DNA from: Saposhnikovia divaricata
Lineage: Eukaryota > Streptophyta > Magnoliopsida > Apiales > Apiaceae
NCBI GenBank assembly: GCA_036435485.1
Contig: CM071598.1
Coordinates: forward strand, 177,888,148-177,952,147
Length of the DNA: 64,000 nucleotides
Reading direction: 5' to 3'
A program made the translations under genes and the position numbers. Below, in pieces: positions 1 to 12,162 of this stretch. The first letter of the stretch is position 1. Each line of letters begins with the position of its first letter. The notes beneath the pieces are model-generated. The model was not told the DNA's origin. It saw nothing but the letters and a program-made list of their open reading frames with translations, and ran no database searches.

Positions 1-1297
1 CAAACTGAAACCTGTCACAACGTCCTAATACCTATACGTCCTGATATTCAATACTACCAAATGTCGGTCTACCTAACCCTTTATACGAAGCGTCGTTGGA
101 AGCACAAAGTCTCTTTTTTTCCATTAAGCAATGCCAGCTCTTGGTCATTACCAATTTCACCTTTTAGCTCCAGGAAGATTTTCTCACATTTTTCTCTTTA
201 ACTGCTGATCGTATTACTTGATCTATTATAATTCCGCATCGGAATAAACTTAAGGTAACTACTATAATTCATTGAAAGAAAGAATTTAATATTCCTCTGA
301 ATTACATGCATCTAACATTTCTGGTTCATCATTTTACTGAGTTGAAATTAACCCTATACTTAGTCTCCGGCAGTAGTCTCATTACGAGTTCATCTTGACT
401 CACTGGTCTTATCTTCCGGTAGGTTCTGAGATCATTGTCTTGCTTACTACTTCCTTATATAACTTTATCCAATCATGCTATCACTTCCCAATGTCTTTAC
501 TTTCTGACTGATTCATTCATAAAATGAACATTTCCCTTAATAAAACCACCTTATTAACCTCAATTTGGTTCCATAATTTACAACCTACGACACCTGCCTT
601 CTCATGGCGAATTATTACTGACCATATTCATACTAATTCATTTATCAAATGATATGGCACTTACTGCCTCCTTCTCAACTATTCCTAGGGACTCTACTCC
701 TCGCCCTAAATCGATGTCTTTGATAATCATACATCCCTCTAGCTCTTTCTTCGTTAATATGGAAGTCTCTAGGGATTCTCGTCTATTCCCGTATAAGATC
801 TCAAGTGATCCTTTCAATCCGTCTTACTTGCTGGTACTACCTCCAGTAGACCGGCTACGAATCCAACATGAATCTTCAGTTCTCTTGCTAATAACTCAGT
901 TCTTTATGCTCCCTTTTCTGAGCACTATACTTTAATCATCACAGTTTTTCTGGCTGCAACCCTCATTCCTCAAGGGTAAGCTCCTTATCCTAATAGGATT
1001 TTTCCTTATCTGCTGGAACCTCTTCCGGGTCTCTAGTAGGGTACTCCATCGAATTACCCGCTGATCTTCAGCATATAAAGCATCATCGCGCTGCTGCTCG
1101 TATGCCTCAAGGTCTGTCGCCTTACTCGTCGTTACGATATCAAGCTAAGTTACTATCATGATACTTAAGAGTTCCCATAAGGGTTTTATATGTCATCACT
1201 ACATTAAGTAGTCCGACTATGAACTTGGCAAGAGTTCTTATTATCTTAGTGAATTTATTGTTTTAACGTCGCCTCATCTCTGGGGTTTATAACGTAC
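1..1297 (-). other. retrotransposon internal region, leader and degenerate gag start
   Basis: Read on the minus strand from the primer binding site, this is leader plus what should be the start of gag. Short stretches read like coding sequence: around 950-1050 there is an acidic segment containing DPEEVPADKE, interrupted by stops. No long open frame survives in any minus-strand frame. The 93-codon plus-strand frame at 654-935 has no recognisable content and is treated as chance. No zinc knuckle or protease motif is reached before the window edge. Confidence 0.5.
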
Positions 1298-1309
1298 GCT
1301 CTGATACCA
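1298..1309 (-). other. primer binding site (initiator tRNA-Met)
   Basis: The minus strand reads TGGTATCAGAGC, the usual plant retrotransposon site complementary to the 3' end of initiator tRNA-Met. It lies four bases inside the LTR end at 1314, which fixes the element's orientation. Confidence 0.85.
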
Positions 1310-2689
1310 CTTCTGTAACACCCCCAGATCCGGGGTCCGGGATCCGGTGGTTACGGTTTCCAATTCTGTCCACAACAATTGAACTTTCCTTAACATAAAA
1401 TAAATTACGTCTCTATGACCCAACACAACAATATAAAACACACCCGTTATAGTCCCAGAGATGAAATCAGAGTAACAATCAAATTTTTATTAGTCACATT
1501 ATGAGTTCTTACAATCCAAAAGAATTTCAATATAAATACATACTCTTTGCCATCCATTTACATAAGTCATACTAGACCATAATCTTGGTAATGAAAGAAT
1601 AAATATATCCTACCAATAGCTTCTTCTTCAGCTCTGGTAGTCTCATCGTCCTCGCCCGCGTCGAGTGCGCCTTGTGCGAGTCATCTGGTCTAGCTGTTGT
1701 TGTGATATAATAATAAAGCAAGGGTGAGCAATACCCCACCAACAATAATATATAACTGAACGATAATGTATAACAGTTCAAAAGTATCTTTCAAACCATA
1801 TGCCATGCATTTTCGGAAATGATGCCAGTATAATATGAACGATGAAGTTACAAGGTAACTTAAAGTATTTGTTTATAGAAATATCTGCTACATCAAAAGT
1901 AAGCGAGATATTCTCATTGTTATTAAGAAGAGGAACTTGCATGAAAAGGTTGCAATTCCAGTTATGAACACTTTTCCAGCTCTGCCAACAGTAATCATGT
2001 TGCAGGAAATAAATAAGTTTGGATGATGAACCGATGATGGAGTATTCACCGCGCCCGCTGTTCCAATCTTGATGATCAGTCGAGATCGTACAGCTCAATT
2101 TAGATTTACTACCGGTAGAAGGAAGAACTGACGGCTTTACTTGTATACCGCCTTACTAGCTCTCCCCGGCCAACGGTTGGGCCAAAAGGGATGGTCCGGC
2201 GCTACTCGGCCTCTTACACGACTCCTAGTTCAAATAGAATTCATGATTCTGAATGTAACGTTAGTCCCCCTTTCCCCAAGTATAATACTTGTTGATAAGA
2301 CTCTACAAAGTAGTCGTATCTAGTTGGAAAGGAAAATTCACCAATAACTTCCAAGCTATTGCTTGGTAACGAATATCAACTTGTTCCAACAATCTTACCC
2401 CTCGAAAGATGAGAAGGTAAACAACGACTTAATAAGTCCATAGCACCCGAGTTGCGAGTGAAGAGAATACTTTATGACCGGGAAGTCGACAAGATAAATA
2501 ACATTTTCCAAGTAAGGTTCCCTTATTATTAGAGAGGTAGACTCCAAGAAGAATGATGTCTGAGAACCTTTCTTGATATAAGATTAATAATAATATGACT
2601 CCGAGATATTTTCTGTAATAATCGAAGAAGATAAACCTTATCGAGGTTATTCTAAGTATGGAATAAATATTCAGAGTATCTCTCAAATA

Positions 2690-3320
2690 ATTCTTGAAGA
2701 AATATCGAGAGAATATTTATTGCATAATTAAATAATCAAATGAATATTCAAAATAATATTCATTAATTAATAAGATCTGAAAGGAATATTTAAAATATTT
2801 AAAATAATATTCGATGATTAAATAGAACACTGGATGAATATTCAAAATAATATTCATAATTAATTAGGAATTTAAATGAATATTGATAAAGTAATATTCA
2901 TTTAATGAATAATATTCTAAATGAATATCAAGTAATATTCATTTAGTAATTCAAGCTTTAAGGGAATATTCGAGATAAGACTCGATAAATAAATCAAGTT
3001 TCAGATGAACATTAAAATAATATTCGACAAGTAATTACTATCTTAAATGAATACTCAAATGTAATATTCATTTAATGAATAATATTCTAAATGAATATCC
3101 AAATAATATTCATTTAGTAGTCCAACCTTTAGAAGAATATTCGAAATTATAATCGATAAATAATTCGACTCTGAATGAATATTAAAAATATTATTCGTCG
3201 AATAGTTACGTTCAAATAATTATTTGAAGTAAGGATCGTTAAAATAAATAATCTCGAACGAATATTCAAATAATATTCGTCGCCCAAATAATGGAAAATA
3301 TTTACTTAAATATTTTCCTC
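2690..3320. repeat. AATATTC/GAATATT-rich palindromic block inside the LTR
   Basis: GAATATT and its complement AATATTC recur every 10-40 bases, often paired as GAATATTCAAAATAATATTC, and at wider spacing as AATGAATAT...AATATTCATTT. The spacing is irregular, so this is a field of degenerate inverted motifs rather than a tandem array. No coding potential is seen. Confidence 0.6.
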
Positions 3321-5662
3321 CGAGGTAATCTCGATATATCAAGAAATATTGACTCCCGGTCTATATTTGATGAATAAGATGTATACGCCCTTCTATGAGG
3401 GTCTTACAATAACCGGCTTATAGTTGATACGATAACTATCTAATTTATAAGCCAATAACAATCAGGGAACAAGCATAATGATATAACTTGAAAGTAGGCA
3501 TGCATGCTATGGCATATGTATAACAGAAAACATATATATAAATTTATTCAATCACAACAACAGCCTAAAAGAAGGGAATTGAAACTTGCCTGGTAGTCGA
3601 GTACGGTAAGGGGTAGTGATAGCGGGTCCCGGGTCAGCTTGGTGATCTATAAATAGCCAAGGCATTCGGGATTAATCACTTAACATCTTAAAAGTTAAGT
3701 TATACTTAAATCGAAACACGTTCTCGAGTTATCTCGTTATACCCCTTTTAGTGGATTCCTTTTATCCTCGATCCGACCCGACATTCGTTCGTTAATACGA
3801 CATGTCATTGTACTTACACTTAGGACATACTTAAGTCATACAAGTTCTAAAGTCGATCGTTACGAATCAATATTATGCTCCGAGTTTTATCGCCCGTTGT
3901 CTAAGTGTTTTACCGAAGTTATAATCAAGCGGGTTTTTAAGGGTTCGTTCGCGATTAACTTTGATTCGAACATTTTTATAAAATCGGAAAACGATCCTTT
4001 TCACATGAGGTTTTCTCTCACACCTTCCTTCTTACCTCTAGTATTTAATTACCAAGATTCGCCACTGACTTACGTATTTTATCGGGGTTTAATTTCAGTT
4101 ACGAACTTTCGTTTACGGATTCGAACTACTTTTAGTAAACCGACCGTAACTCCTAAACCGTAAGTCCGTTTCACGCGTTCTTTATATCAAAACGAAGCTT
4201 ATAACATAACCTATCTTATCATGGGAAAATACAACACTGGACAGTGAGTTCATGCTACTGTGATGCACGGTTTTTAAAGATTATCGAAAATTCGGCATTA
4301 CGACGGCTATGTTTACATGCTTTTCCAAATTTTTATCATCATCAAATCATCCTCCAACAACAACCAATTCAAGACCTAAAGTTTCTCATCTATTCTAAGT
4401 CATGATGTCTCAAGAACAATTCAAATCCAACAAGTATGAAACATCAATAACAACCAATTATGCATACATGGATCTAAACATACTAACACCTCTCCATCAC
4501 ATATCCATCCAAAAAAAATCCATAAACTCAAAGTAGTACTAAGGGTTCTTGAGCTTTATACCTTCCTTGGAGAGTGAATAACACTTGTTAAGCCTTGAAT
4601 GATCCTTAAGTAGCTTTAGTATACTTGAATCAATCAAAAGAAAACAAGAACACAAAGTTAATACTTAAAAGTTACTATTCATCATCATCTTCTTGATTTT
4701 ATATCTCAAGATTGGTATGGAATTTGAAGATGAAATTCATAGGGTATCTTAGTTATGAAATATAGGACTCACCTTAATTTTCTTGAGATTTAACCATGGA
4801 TGGAAGTTGGATTTCTCCTCTTGAAAAGGAGGGCAGGTCGAAATGGAGGTAAATGGAGGGGGAAAGAGTTTGTTTGCATCTTTTACTTGGTTGCTTGTGC
4901 TAAATGAATTATTGGGATGAGGTTTTGATAATATCTTGGCCAAAAGTCACTTTAATAAAGTGATTATGTCATGGATGATGGTTAAACAAGTGGACAAGTG
5001 GTGTGTCATGTACTAATATCTTGTATCCTTGGTTTGATTCTTAGTGTGCTAGTTACTCTTGCAAATAGCTTAGTTACTTGATCTCATCCACTTGCACATA
5101 CTTGCATCTTGGTTCTCTGCTCGTTTCTTTGTCCGTTTATTGCTCAATTCATTGATCGTTCGGACGAATAACTAAGTAGTTTCACCTCTAGGGTTTACCG
5201 GGAAATTTCTCGATATTCATAATACCTTCCCCAATCCTTAATATAATCCTCGTGATGACCATGCAGGATATTTAATCTCGATACGAACTTAATCCGTAAT
5301 CTAGGATTCGTTCGCTTTATTGATTAATCTCGTTATAACGTTTTAGCGGTTTCTAGAATGCTTGTTTCACTGCCTCAGTGGTTTCCTACCTTCATTCTTA
5401 AATCAAATATAATAACATCCCAAAATATCAAATCCTCAAAGTTAATATCTCAATTCTTGGATTATAATAATATTTAATCCACCGTCCGGTCAAATATTAC
5501 ACCGAGAAAGAATTTGGAATTTCTGAATTCCGATCGTCTCTGCATTCACTTATTTCCTTCGCGTATTACTAATATGACTTCGAAACATCCATATCACGTC
5601 CCGTACATAGGGTGGCGTGAAAAGTTTTCCAACTTACAAAATCACTATTCATCCACCAAATT

Positions 5663-5756
5663 ACTATGCACGTACAGGAAATACTATGCACGTACGGGAA
5701 ATACTATGCACGTATGGGAAACACTATGCACGTACGGGAAACACTATGCACGTACT
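5663..5756. repeat. 20 bp minisatellite, about 4.7 copies
   Basis: Units start at 5663, 5683, 5703, 5723 and 5743. Each reads ACTATGCACGTACGGGAAAY with one or two substitutions and contains GCACGTAC. The overlapping open frames here arise because the 20-base period is not a multiple of three. Confidence 0.9.
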
Positions 5757-6020
5757 CATTTCCCTTCAAGGATCCATTAGCTCCTTCCTGGATGGTAGAT
5801 TATTCTTATCTAGGTCCTCAACCATCGAATTACTCTCTTCTGACAATATACCAATGCATCAGGATCATTGTCCAAAGCAATATCCATTCATTACAATCAT
5901 TGTCCTTTGAAACCACCATTCATTAGAGCTGGTGACCTTGTTGTCGGAATCATTGTTCCTCATTTTATCATTACTTAATAAAAAGTTTTAATTATATCCA
6001 AAATTTGGGGTTCTTACAAA

Positions 6021-7159
6021 CCACCTGGTTTTGAAGATCCAGATCTATTGGGTTATGTCTACTTTATCTTCAAGGCTATCTATGGTCTTAAGCAAGCACC
6101 AAGGAAATGGTATGACACTCTCTCTGAATTTCTACTTGAAAATGAATTTACTAGAGGTGTCATAGACAAAACTCTCTTCACAAAGAAACATACGAATGAT
6201 ACAATATTAGTCCAAATCTATGTGGACGATATAATATTTGGGTCTACTAATGATCTTCTTTGCAAGAAATTTGATAAGTTAATGCAGGGTAAGTTTGAAA
6301 TGAGCATGATGGGTGAGCTGAAGTTCTTTCTTGGATTGCAAGTAAGTCAAAGGACAGATGGAATATTTATCTGTCAATCCAAGTATGTCAAAGAGCTTCT
6401 CATGAAATATCAAATGGAGGACTCATCTTCAGTAGGAACACCATCATCCACAGCGGTCAAATTTGGAGCATGTGAAAATTCTGCCAAGGTAGATATCACA
6501 AGCTACAGAGGTATGATAGGCTCATTACTTTACCTTACTGCAAGTAGACCTGATATTATGCATGCTTCGTGCTTGTGTGCAAGGTTCCAATCGGATCCTA
6601 GAGATGTTCATCTCATTGCTGTTAAACGAATCCTGAGATATCTTAAGGGTACGCCTAACTTAGGCATCTGGTACCCTAAAGATTCTGGTTTTAACCTTGT
6701 TGGATATACAGATTCAGATTATGCAGGAAGTGTTGTAGATAGAAAAAGCACATCTGGGAGTTGTCAATTCCTAGGTGGAAGACTTGTTTCCTGGTACAGT
6801 AAGAAACAACAAACAGTTTCCAACTCAACAGCTGAAGCTGAATACATCGCTGCTGTGCTCAGATCTTATGGATTAGGAATCTACTTAGAGACTATGGATT
6901 TGTATTAAACAATATTCCTATTTTGTGTGATAATACAAGTGCCATAGCAATCTCCAACAATCCTGTGCAGCATACGAGAACAAAGCACATTGACATCAGG
7001 TATCATTTTATTCGAGAGCATGTCATGAATGGTACCGTGGAGTTACTTTTTGTACCCACGGAAGAACAAACAGCAGATATTTTTACTAAGTCTCTTGACG
7101 AATCCACATTCACCAGACTTGTTGGTGAATTGGGTATGTTAAATAGTCCTAGTAATTAA
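6021..7159 (+). pseudogene. copia pol fragment: reverse transcriptase C-half and RNase H
   Basis: The frame opens directly at the gypsy insertion with PPGFEDPDLLG and continues through IYGLKQAPRKWY, the YVDD catalytic motif (near 6220) and SRPDIMHA of reverse transcriptase. RNase H follows with GYTDSDYAG, a WYSKKQQTVSNSTAEAEY segment and ending DIFTKSLDESTF. The frame breaks near 6860-6908: codons after EAEYIAAVL are scrambled by small indels and hit a stop at 6906-6908. The RNase H tail (CDNTSAIAISNNPVQH onward) continues in another frame to 7159. The copia assignment is secure; the product is non-functional. The N-terminal part is missing because of the insertion. Confidence 0.9.
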
Positions 7160-8676
7160 ACTAGTTAATATCTGAGGTTTGATCTTTAATAATTTACAAG
7201 TGATTGATGTGTTAATATTTGTTATTGGAATCACTTGTATAATTATTTTATCAACTTATACTTTTGCGTGTTTCTTATTAAATCATTGTCACTATCTTCT
7301 TTATATATTTCTAATTACTTCTTGTAATTTTAGAGTAATTAATTTTCCTTAAAAATATTTTTCTCGAATTTTACAAGCTGTAATTTATGAGAAATCTATT
7401 TTTCTTGAAAATGTTATTATTTTAAAATCAGTTTAATTATTTTTGATGTTTAATAAATTATAGTTTCTTTTTGAATAATTTTCTATATGGAAATTATTTT
7501 ATTAGAAAATATGTAGATTTATTAATTCACCATAAATAATTATGTAAATATTTAGTATTTTATTATTATTTGATTTGTAGTGTTTGTACTTTTGTTATTA
7601 ATGTTTGATTCCGTAAAAAGGACTACCTATGATCGTTTTAATAATTTTTATTATGTCTGCTAATATTAGTGTAAATTAGTGTGTTATTTATAGTTTATTA
7701 ATTAATAACTAAGTTGCTTTTATTAGAATATGATAACTGTAAATATCCTGTTAATATTAGAATGTTAGGATAGTTATATTAACCGTTTTGTTAAATATAA
7801 CAATCGGTATAACAATCCATCTAATTGTTATATTCGATTTTTGTTGTTATATTAATTAGTTTTATAATAAACAGTTAGTTTTATTGTTAATATAACTCTA
7901 GATATAACTGTCTATAGGTAGTCATATTATTAGTTTTCTCTAAATATAACTATAATTAATTAGATAGTCATATTACTGCTTTCTCTCAATATAACTGTAG
8001 TTATTATTAGTTATATTAGCATTGTTAGTCTAAATATAACTATCAGTATAACAATCCCACCGATTGTCATATTCTGAGTTATTTGATAGTTATATTATCA
8101 GTTTGTTTGCAATATGACTACTCAATTAGTTCAGTTATATTACGTTTACACGTAATATAACTATCGGTATGACTATCAACCGATAGTCATATTAGAATTG
8201 ATTTTGTATTTAAGCCGATAGTTATATCTCTAAGTCATATCAGTTTTTATCCTCCAACTCGCGTGTTAAGTCACCGAGTACTACGATTGATACATACATA
8301 TATACACACATATAACTGTCGAATTGCTGCCCGATTTTCGTCTCAAATCACGATTCTAAGAACATTAATCGATTACCCAGTCGATTATCTTCAAAACTAC
8401 GGTTTAAATGTGAGATTTAGTCGAGTTTTTGTGATTTTGGGTTTAAAACTTTCGAATTTTCGATCTAAAATTCAAGACGATTGGTTGTGATTTTTCAAAA
8501 ACTAAAAATATACGTGTGTTTGTACTGGTATCAAGATCATTGCCTCAAATTTTCAGAATTTTTGGTGAAGAATTCAATTTTTCGAATTTTTAATTATTTA
8601 TTAATTCGAATTTTGTGAATTAATTAGTTTAATTGTTGAATTTTGCAGATTCCATAAATTTAATATTTGATTTGGA
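7160..8676 (+). other. copia spacer between pol and extra ORF, with repeated ATAGTCATAT motifs
   Basis: No convincing ORF is present. From about 7730 to 8240 the sequence repeatedly carries ATAGTTATAT/ATAGTCATAT blocks with ACCGAT or ATCGGT, frequently in opposing orientation (for example around 8160-8200). The same motif vocabulary returns in the 3' LTR at 12790-13110. From 8240 to 8676 it reads like a leader upstream of the extra ORF. Confidence 0.55.
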
Positions 8677-11600
8677 ATGGCTGGTGCTTATAATAATTTT
8701 GAGATTGTTAATCACAATTTTATTGGATATTTTAATCCCGAGGATTGCTCGGTGGATCGGTTCAAGCCTTGGATAACTTTTCTGAACGAAAAAAATATCT
8801 GTAGCCATGCTATAACTGCAAATATTCCCATGAAATTTGGTCCACTTAAACTATTGTGTACTATAGCTGTCTCAGATGGAAGATCGTTTTCTTTCAACTT
8901 TAATGATAAGACATATACAGTGGATGAATCTGTCTTCAATGCTCCTCTGAAACTTCCTACTGAACAGTTTGCTGAAGCGCCATCAACTGATGGTTGACCC
9001 AATTCTTTACACATCTGAACTATCAAGGTCAACTGGATCTGAAACGTCCACTAAAGCAACCTTGTTCAAGAATGGAACATTTTCTTCGAGATCATCGCAA
9101 AGGTTTTTGCCAATTCTACCAAGAGTAACAATACCGTCATCACAGGTATGTTACAGTCAATTGGTTTCTCAATTGCTCATAACAGAAGGATCAACTTTGG
9201 TAGCTTGTTATGGCCTATATTGTTAAATCGTGTGAAGAAGGTTAGAAAGAATTTTAGGAAAGGTAAAATGGTTAAGTGTCATTGCCCTCGATTTTTGACA
9301 TTAATATTTAATCATCTTATGCCTAAGGATAAGACTGCTCCTTTTCCAAATGATCGAGTTCAATGGTCTGGTAAACCAAACAAGAAGTTCTACACTAGGT
9401 TGGATACTTCTAAGGCTCTGTTGCATGTTCCAGTGGTCATAACACCATACATGTCTACATTCATAAATTTGTCAAATGTTATGCCTCAACCAGTTGCTGG
9501 GATACTTGCACTTGAACAAGCTCCAGAACATGAAGCAGAACAAGCTCCAGAACATGAAGCAGAATAAGCTCCTGAACATCAACCAGAACCAGAACCTCAA
9601 CCTGATCCTGAACCCTTAATTGCTCCTGAACCTCAACTTCTAGTGGACCAACCCACTCAGAGTGAAGATGATGCAACTGTTAATGATCCGGTATTTGACT
9701 CAACTACTTCGCAATCTCAATATCTTTCTGATAGTCAATTATTTGTGAGAAATGACCAAGGGGCTGTAGCACCACAACCTTTAACCCAGGTCAATGCACC
9801 AAACACCAATTCTACATTCTCCAAATACTATCACAGAAAGAAATTGTCAATCAAAAGATCCAATCCGAGTAGTGATGTCTTGAGTGAAACCACAGCTCTG
9901 CCTTTACATAAGAAAAGTAAAACTATATCTGAGGCAACTGTAAACCCCTTCATTTCTTCAAGCACACCCCTGTTACTCACAATGGGGGAAGACATTTTCT
10001 TAAATGAAGCTAAAAACATTGTCGTGCAAGGAGAGCAAGTTACAGTGCATGCCATTGTTACGGTAGAAGAACCGTCACAGGTTGATAGGGATTTGCGAAC
10101 TCCCATTGCACCACCACTGACCTTCCAAGAGGAGGCTAGGGTGATTTCTGATGCAGGTACAATGGATGCAGCTCAGGAATATGAGAGGAGTGATGTAAGG
10201 ATTACCTCAAATCTGAGTGAAACACTAGCACGTAAGGTGAGTGATACTCATAGAGCTATTGAGGTGAGCGCACACAATGACACAAACACTCTATCTCTCA
10301 TGGCAAAACTTGATCAAATGAAAGAAAGTCTTGCTCAAGCTGAAGAGGATAATAAAAACCTAAGGTTTGACATGGATAACATGAGAACTATCTTCAACAA
10401 CAAGATCAATGCACTCCAACTCTCTCAACAACAAGCAATTGTAGACTTTGGAGATGTCACAGTGGCTCAAGATCTCATTATAACTTCTATGTCGAATCAG
10501 ATTGAAGATCTTCAGAATAATATAAATGAGAATCACTTATCCACTGAACATCGTCTTAGTCATATTGAAAGGCAAAATGATCATCAAGCAAAGGGGTTGC
10601 GACACTTATATAATATCATTAGCAGAACTCACTTACTTACAGCAGAAGAGAAGAAATTCTTTGAAAGTAGTGAAGAAGGTGGCCCTGGAGCTAGTACAAG
10701 CCATAAAACTGTAGAGGATTCCTCAACTAAAGGGGAGAAATCTAGAGGGGGAGGAAGTGTGAGTAAAGAAAAAGATGAAGATAGGAGTGAGGGGAAAAAG
10801 AAGATAACTCAAGCAGCAGCAGCAGCACAGGATGATGATACTGTAGAGGATGATGATGCTGTAGAAGGTTATTACTATACAGGTGAACCTGATAACCTTT
10901 ATCTTTTTGCTGACTTGCAGTTTCCTGATGATGGTGAAGAATTTGATGAACCGGATCTCAGTTTTTGGGATGATGAAGAGCCAGTAGTTCCTGATTCTAT
11001 TGAAACAAAAAGAATGAATTTTGAAGCTAATAAAGAACTTGAACATAATGATGCTAATCTGTCTATGAGAGAAGAAAGACTCAAGAAGACACTAGAACAG
11101 ATAGTTCATAATGAAAGGCTTCAAAAGGCTGAACAGGAAGCACTAAAAAAGCAACATGCTCAAAAGCTAAAAGCAAGAAAGATGTGCATCAAGTACAAAA
11201 GTGGTGATAAATGGGAATGTGCTCAAAAAGTAATAGACTCACCACAAACTTCTGACTATGATGATCGTCGGTTGATTGCTATTTTTGAAAGCTTTAAAAA
11301 GAAGAACCCTGTACATGACATGTACCTAAAAGCTTTGAAGACAGAAATTGTAAGAATAACTACTGCAACTGATCCGAAGAATGGTGAGCTACTAATCTTT
11401 GTTGAATGTCATAAGCTTGGATCTCTGTCAGAGCTTTGGGTGCTGAGACCAAAAGTCAGAACATCTTCTGAGCTAGGTATACTACTTCATGAAAAATTTC
11501 AAGAATTTACTGAAAGAGCTGGTCCTGAAGTAATAGATAACCATCCACAAGTTAAAATTCTTAAGGGAGAAGTTATTCACACTGTTAATCTTCAGACAAA

Positions 11601-11904
11601 GGAATTATATACACATCTTGCCAGACATTTGGTGTATGTTGAATATGATCTTCGAAATCATGGTTTTGCAACTAAAGAAAAAATTGAAGTTGCATGTCAT
11701 ATAAGATCCTATGCTCAGACCAACATGAAGAAGTATAAGCAGTATCAAGGTGAGTTGAGAAAGAAACTTGGAATACCACTAGTTTATCCTACAGATGTAT
11801 GATCCAGAAGAGAGTTACTTGTTGACTCTGAATTGATCAAGAATCTACCTGATCTGAATGAACAAGAAGAAGGAGAAATCAACGAGGAAGAAAGTGATAA
11901 ATGA
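8677..11904 (+). pseudogene. extra ORF downstream of copia pol (env-position ORF), degenerate
   Basis: Starts with MAGAYNNFEIVNHNFIG. The first frame stops at 8997; the protein sense continues in other frames (QFFTHLNYQGQL near 9000, then an EWNIFFEIIAKVFANST stretch near 9080), implying two frameshifts. It then stays in one frame to 11904 with in-frame stops at 9565 (TAA) and 11800 (TGA). Visible parts: a conserved N-terminal region of about 270 residues, a Pro/Glu-rich PEH repeat segment (9515-9640), a coiled-coil-like region near 10310-10520, acidic blocks at 10840-10990, and a highly charged helix near 11030-11180. I see no signal peptide or membrane span, so 'envelope-like' describes position only. 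Its function is unknown. Confidence 0.7.
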
Positions 11905-12150
11905 AGATCAGTTCTACAAGTGATATATTTAGAGCTTTGATAGAACAAGATAGGATAATTGTCTTATATGATCAGTCTAGAGGATCATCTATCTTGTATT
12001 TATCTTTTCTGTTTGAATCTGGATAATGTTATATATGAACCAGAACTTTTCCATTATTTACTCAGCATTTAAAGTTTTTTTTTTTACTTGTTTAATTGGG
12101 ATTAGTTGAAGAATCCTCTAGGTATTTGCTTGTTATTGTCTAACAAACAA

Positions 12151-12161
12151 ATAGGGGGAGA
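12151..12161 (+). other. copia polypurine tract
   Basis: ATAGGGGGAGA lies immediately upstream of the 3' LTR start, the usual position of the plus-strand primer in copia elements. Confidence 0.75.
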
Positions 12162-12162
12162 T

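Larger units (their letters stand above)
1..6018 (-). mobile_element. Ty3/gypsy LTR retrotransposon, 5' end (minus strand)
   Basis: On the minus strand a long terminal repeat (1314-6018) is followed after four bases by a primer binding site matching plant initiator-methionine tRNA (TGGTATCAGAGC). Positions 1-1297 are then the start of the internal region; the rest of the element lies beyond the left edge. The LTR termini (TGTAAGAACCCC at 6018, GGGGGTGTTACA at 1314) and this primer site resemble Tekay/Del-type chromoviruses, which is a family-level inference. It is inserted inside a copia reverse transcriptase reading frame, whose coding sense resumes at 6021, so it is younger than that copia element. 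The target duplication cannot be checked because the other end is outside the window. Confidence 0.8.
1314..6018 (-). repeat. 5' LTR of gypsy element, 4705 bp
   Basis: The repeat begins on the minus strand with TGTAAGAACCCC at 6018 and ends with GGGGGTGTTACA at 1314, giving the expected TG...CA ends. No second copy is in the window, so the limits rest on terminal motifs, the adjacent primer site and the resumption of copia coding at 6021. At 4.7 kb it is long for an LTR. It contains an AATATTC-rich block and a 20 bp minisatellite, listed separately. Small open frames inside it look like chance. Confidence 0.75.

Noticed and set aside
5663..5756. CRISPR-like array
   Set aside because: 20 bp units are directly adjacent with no spacers and the genome is a plant; it is a minisatellite.
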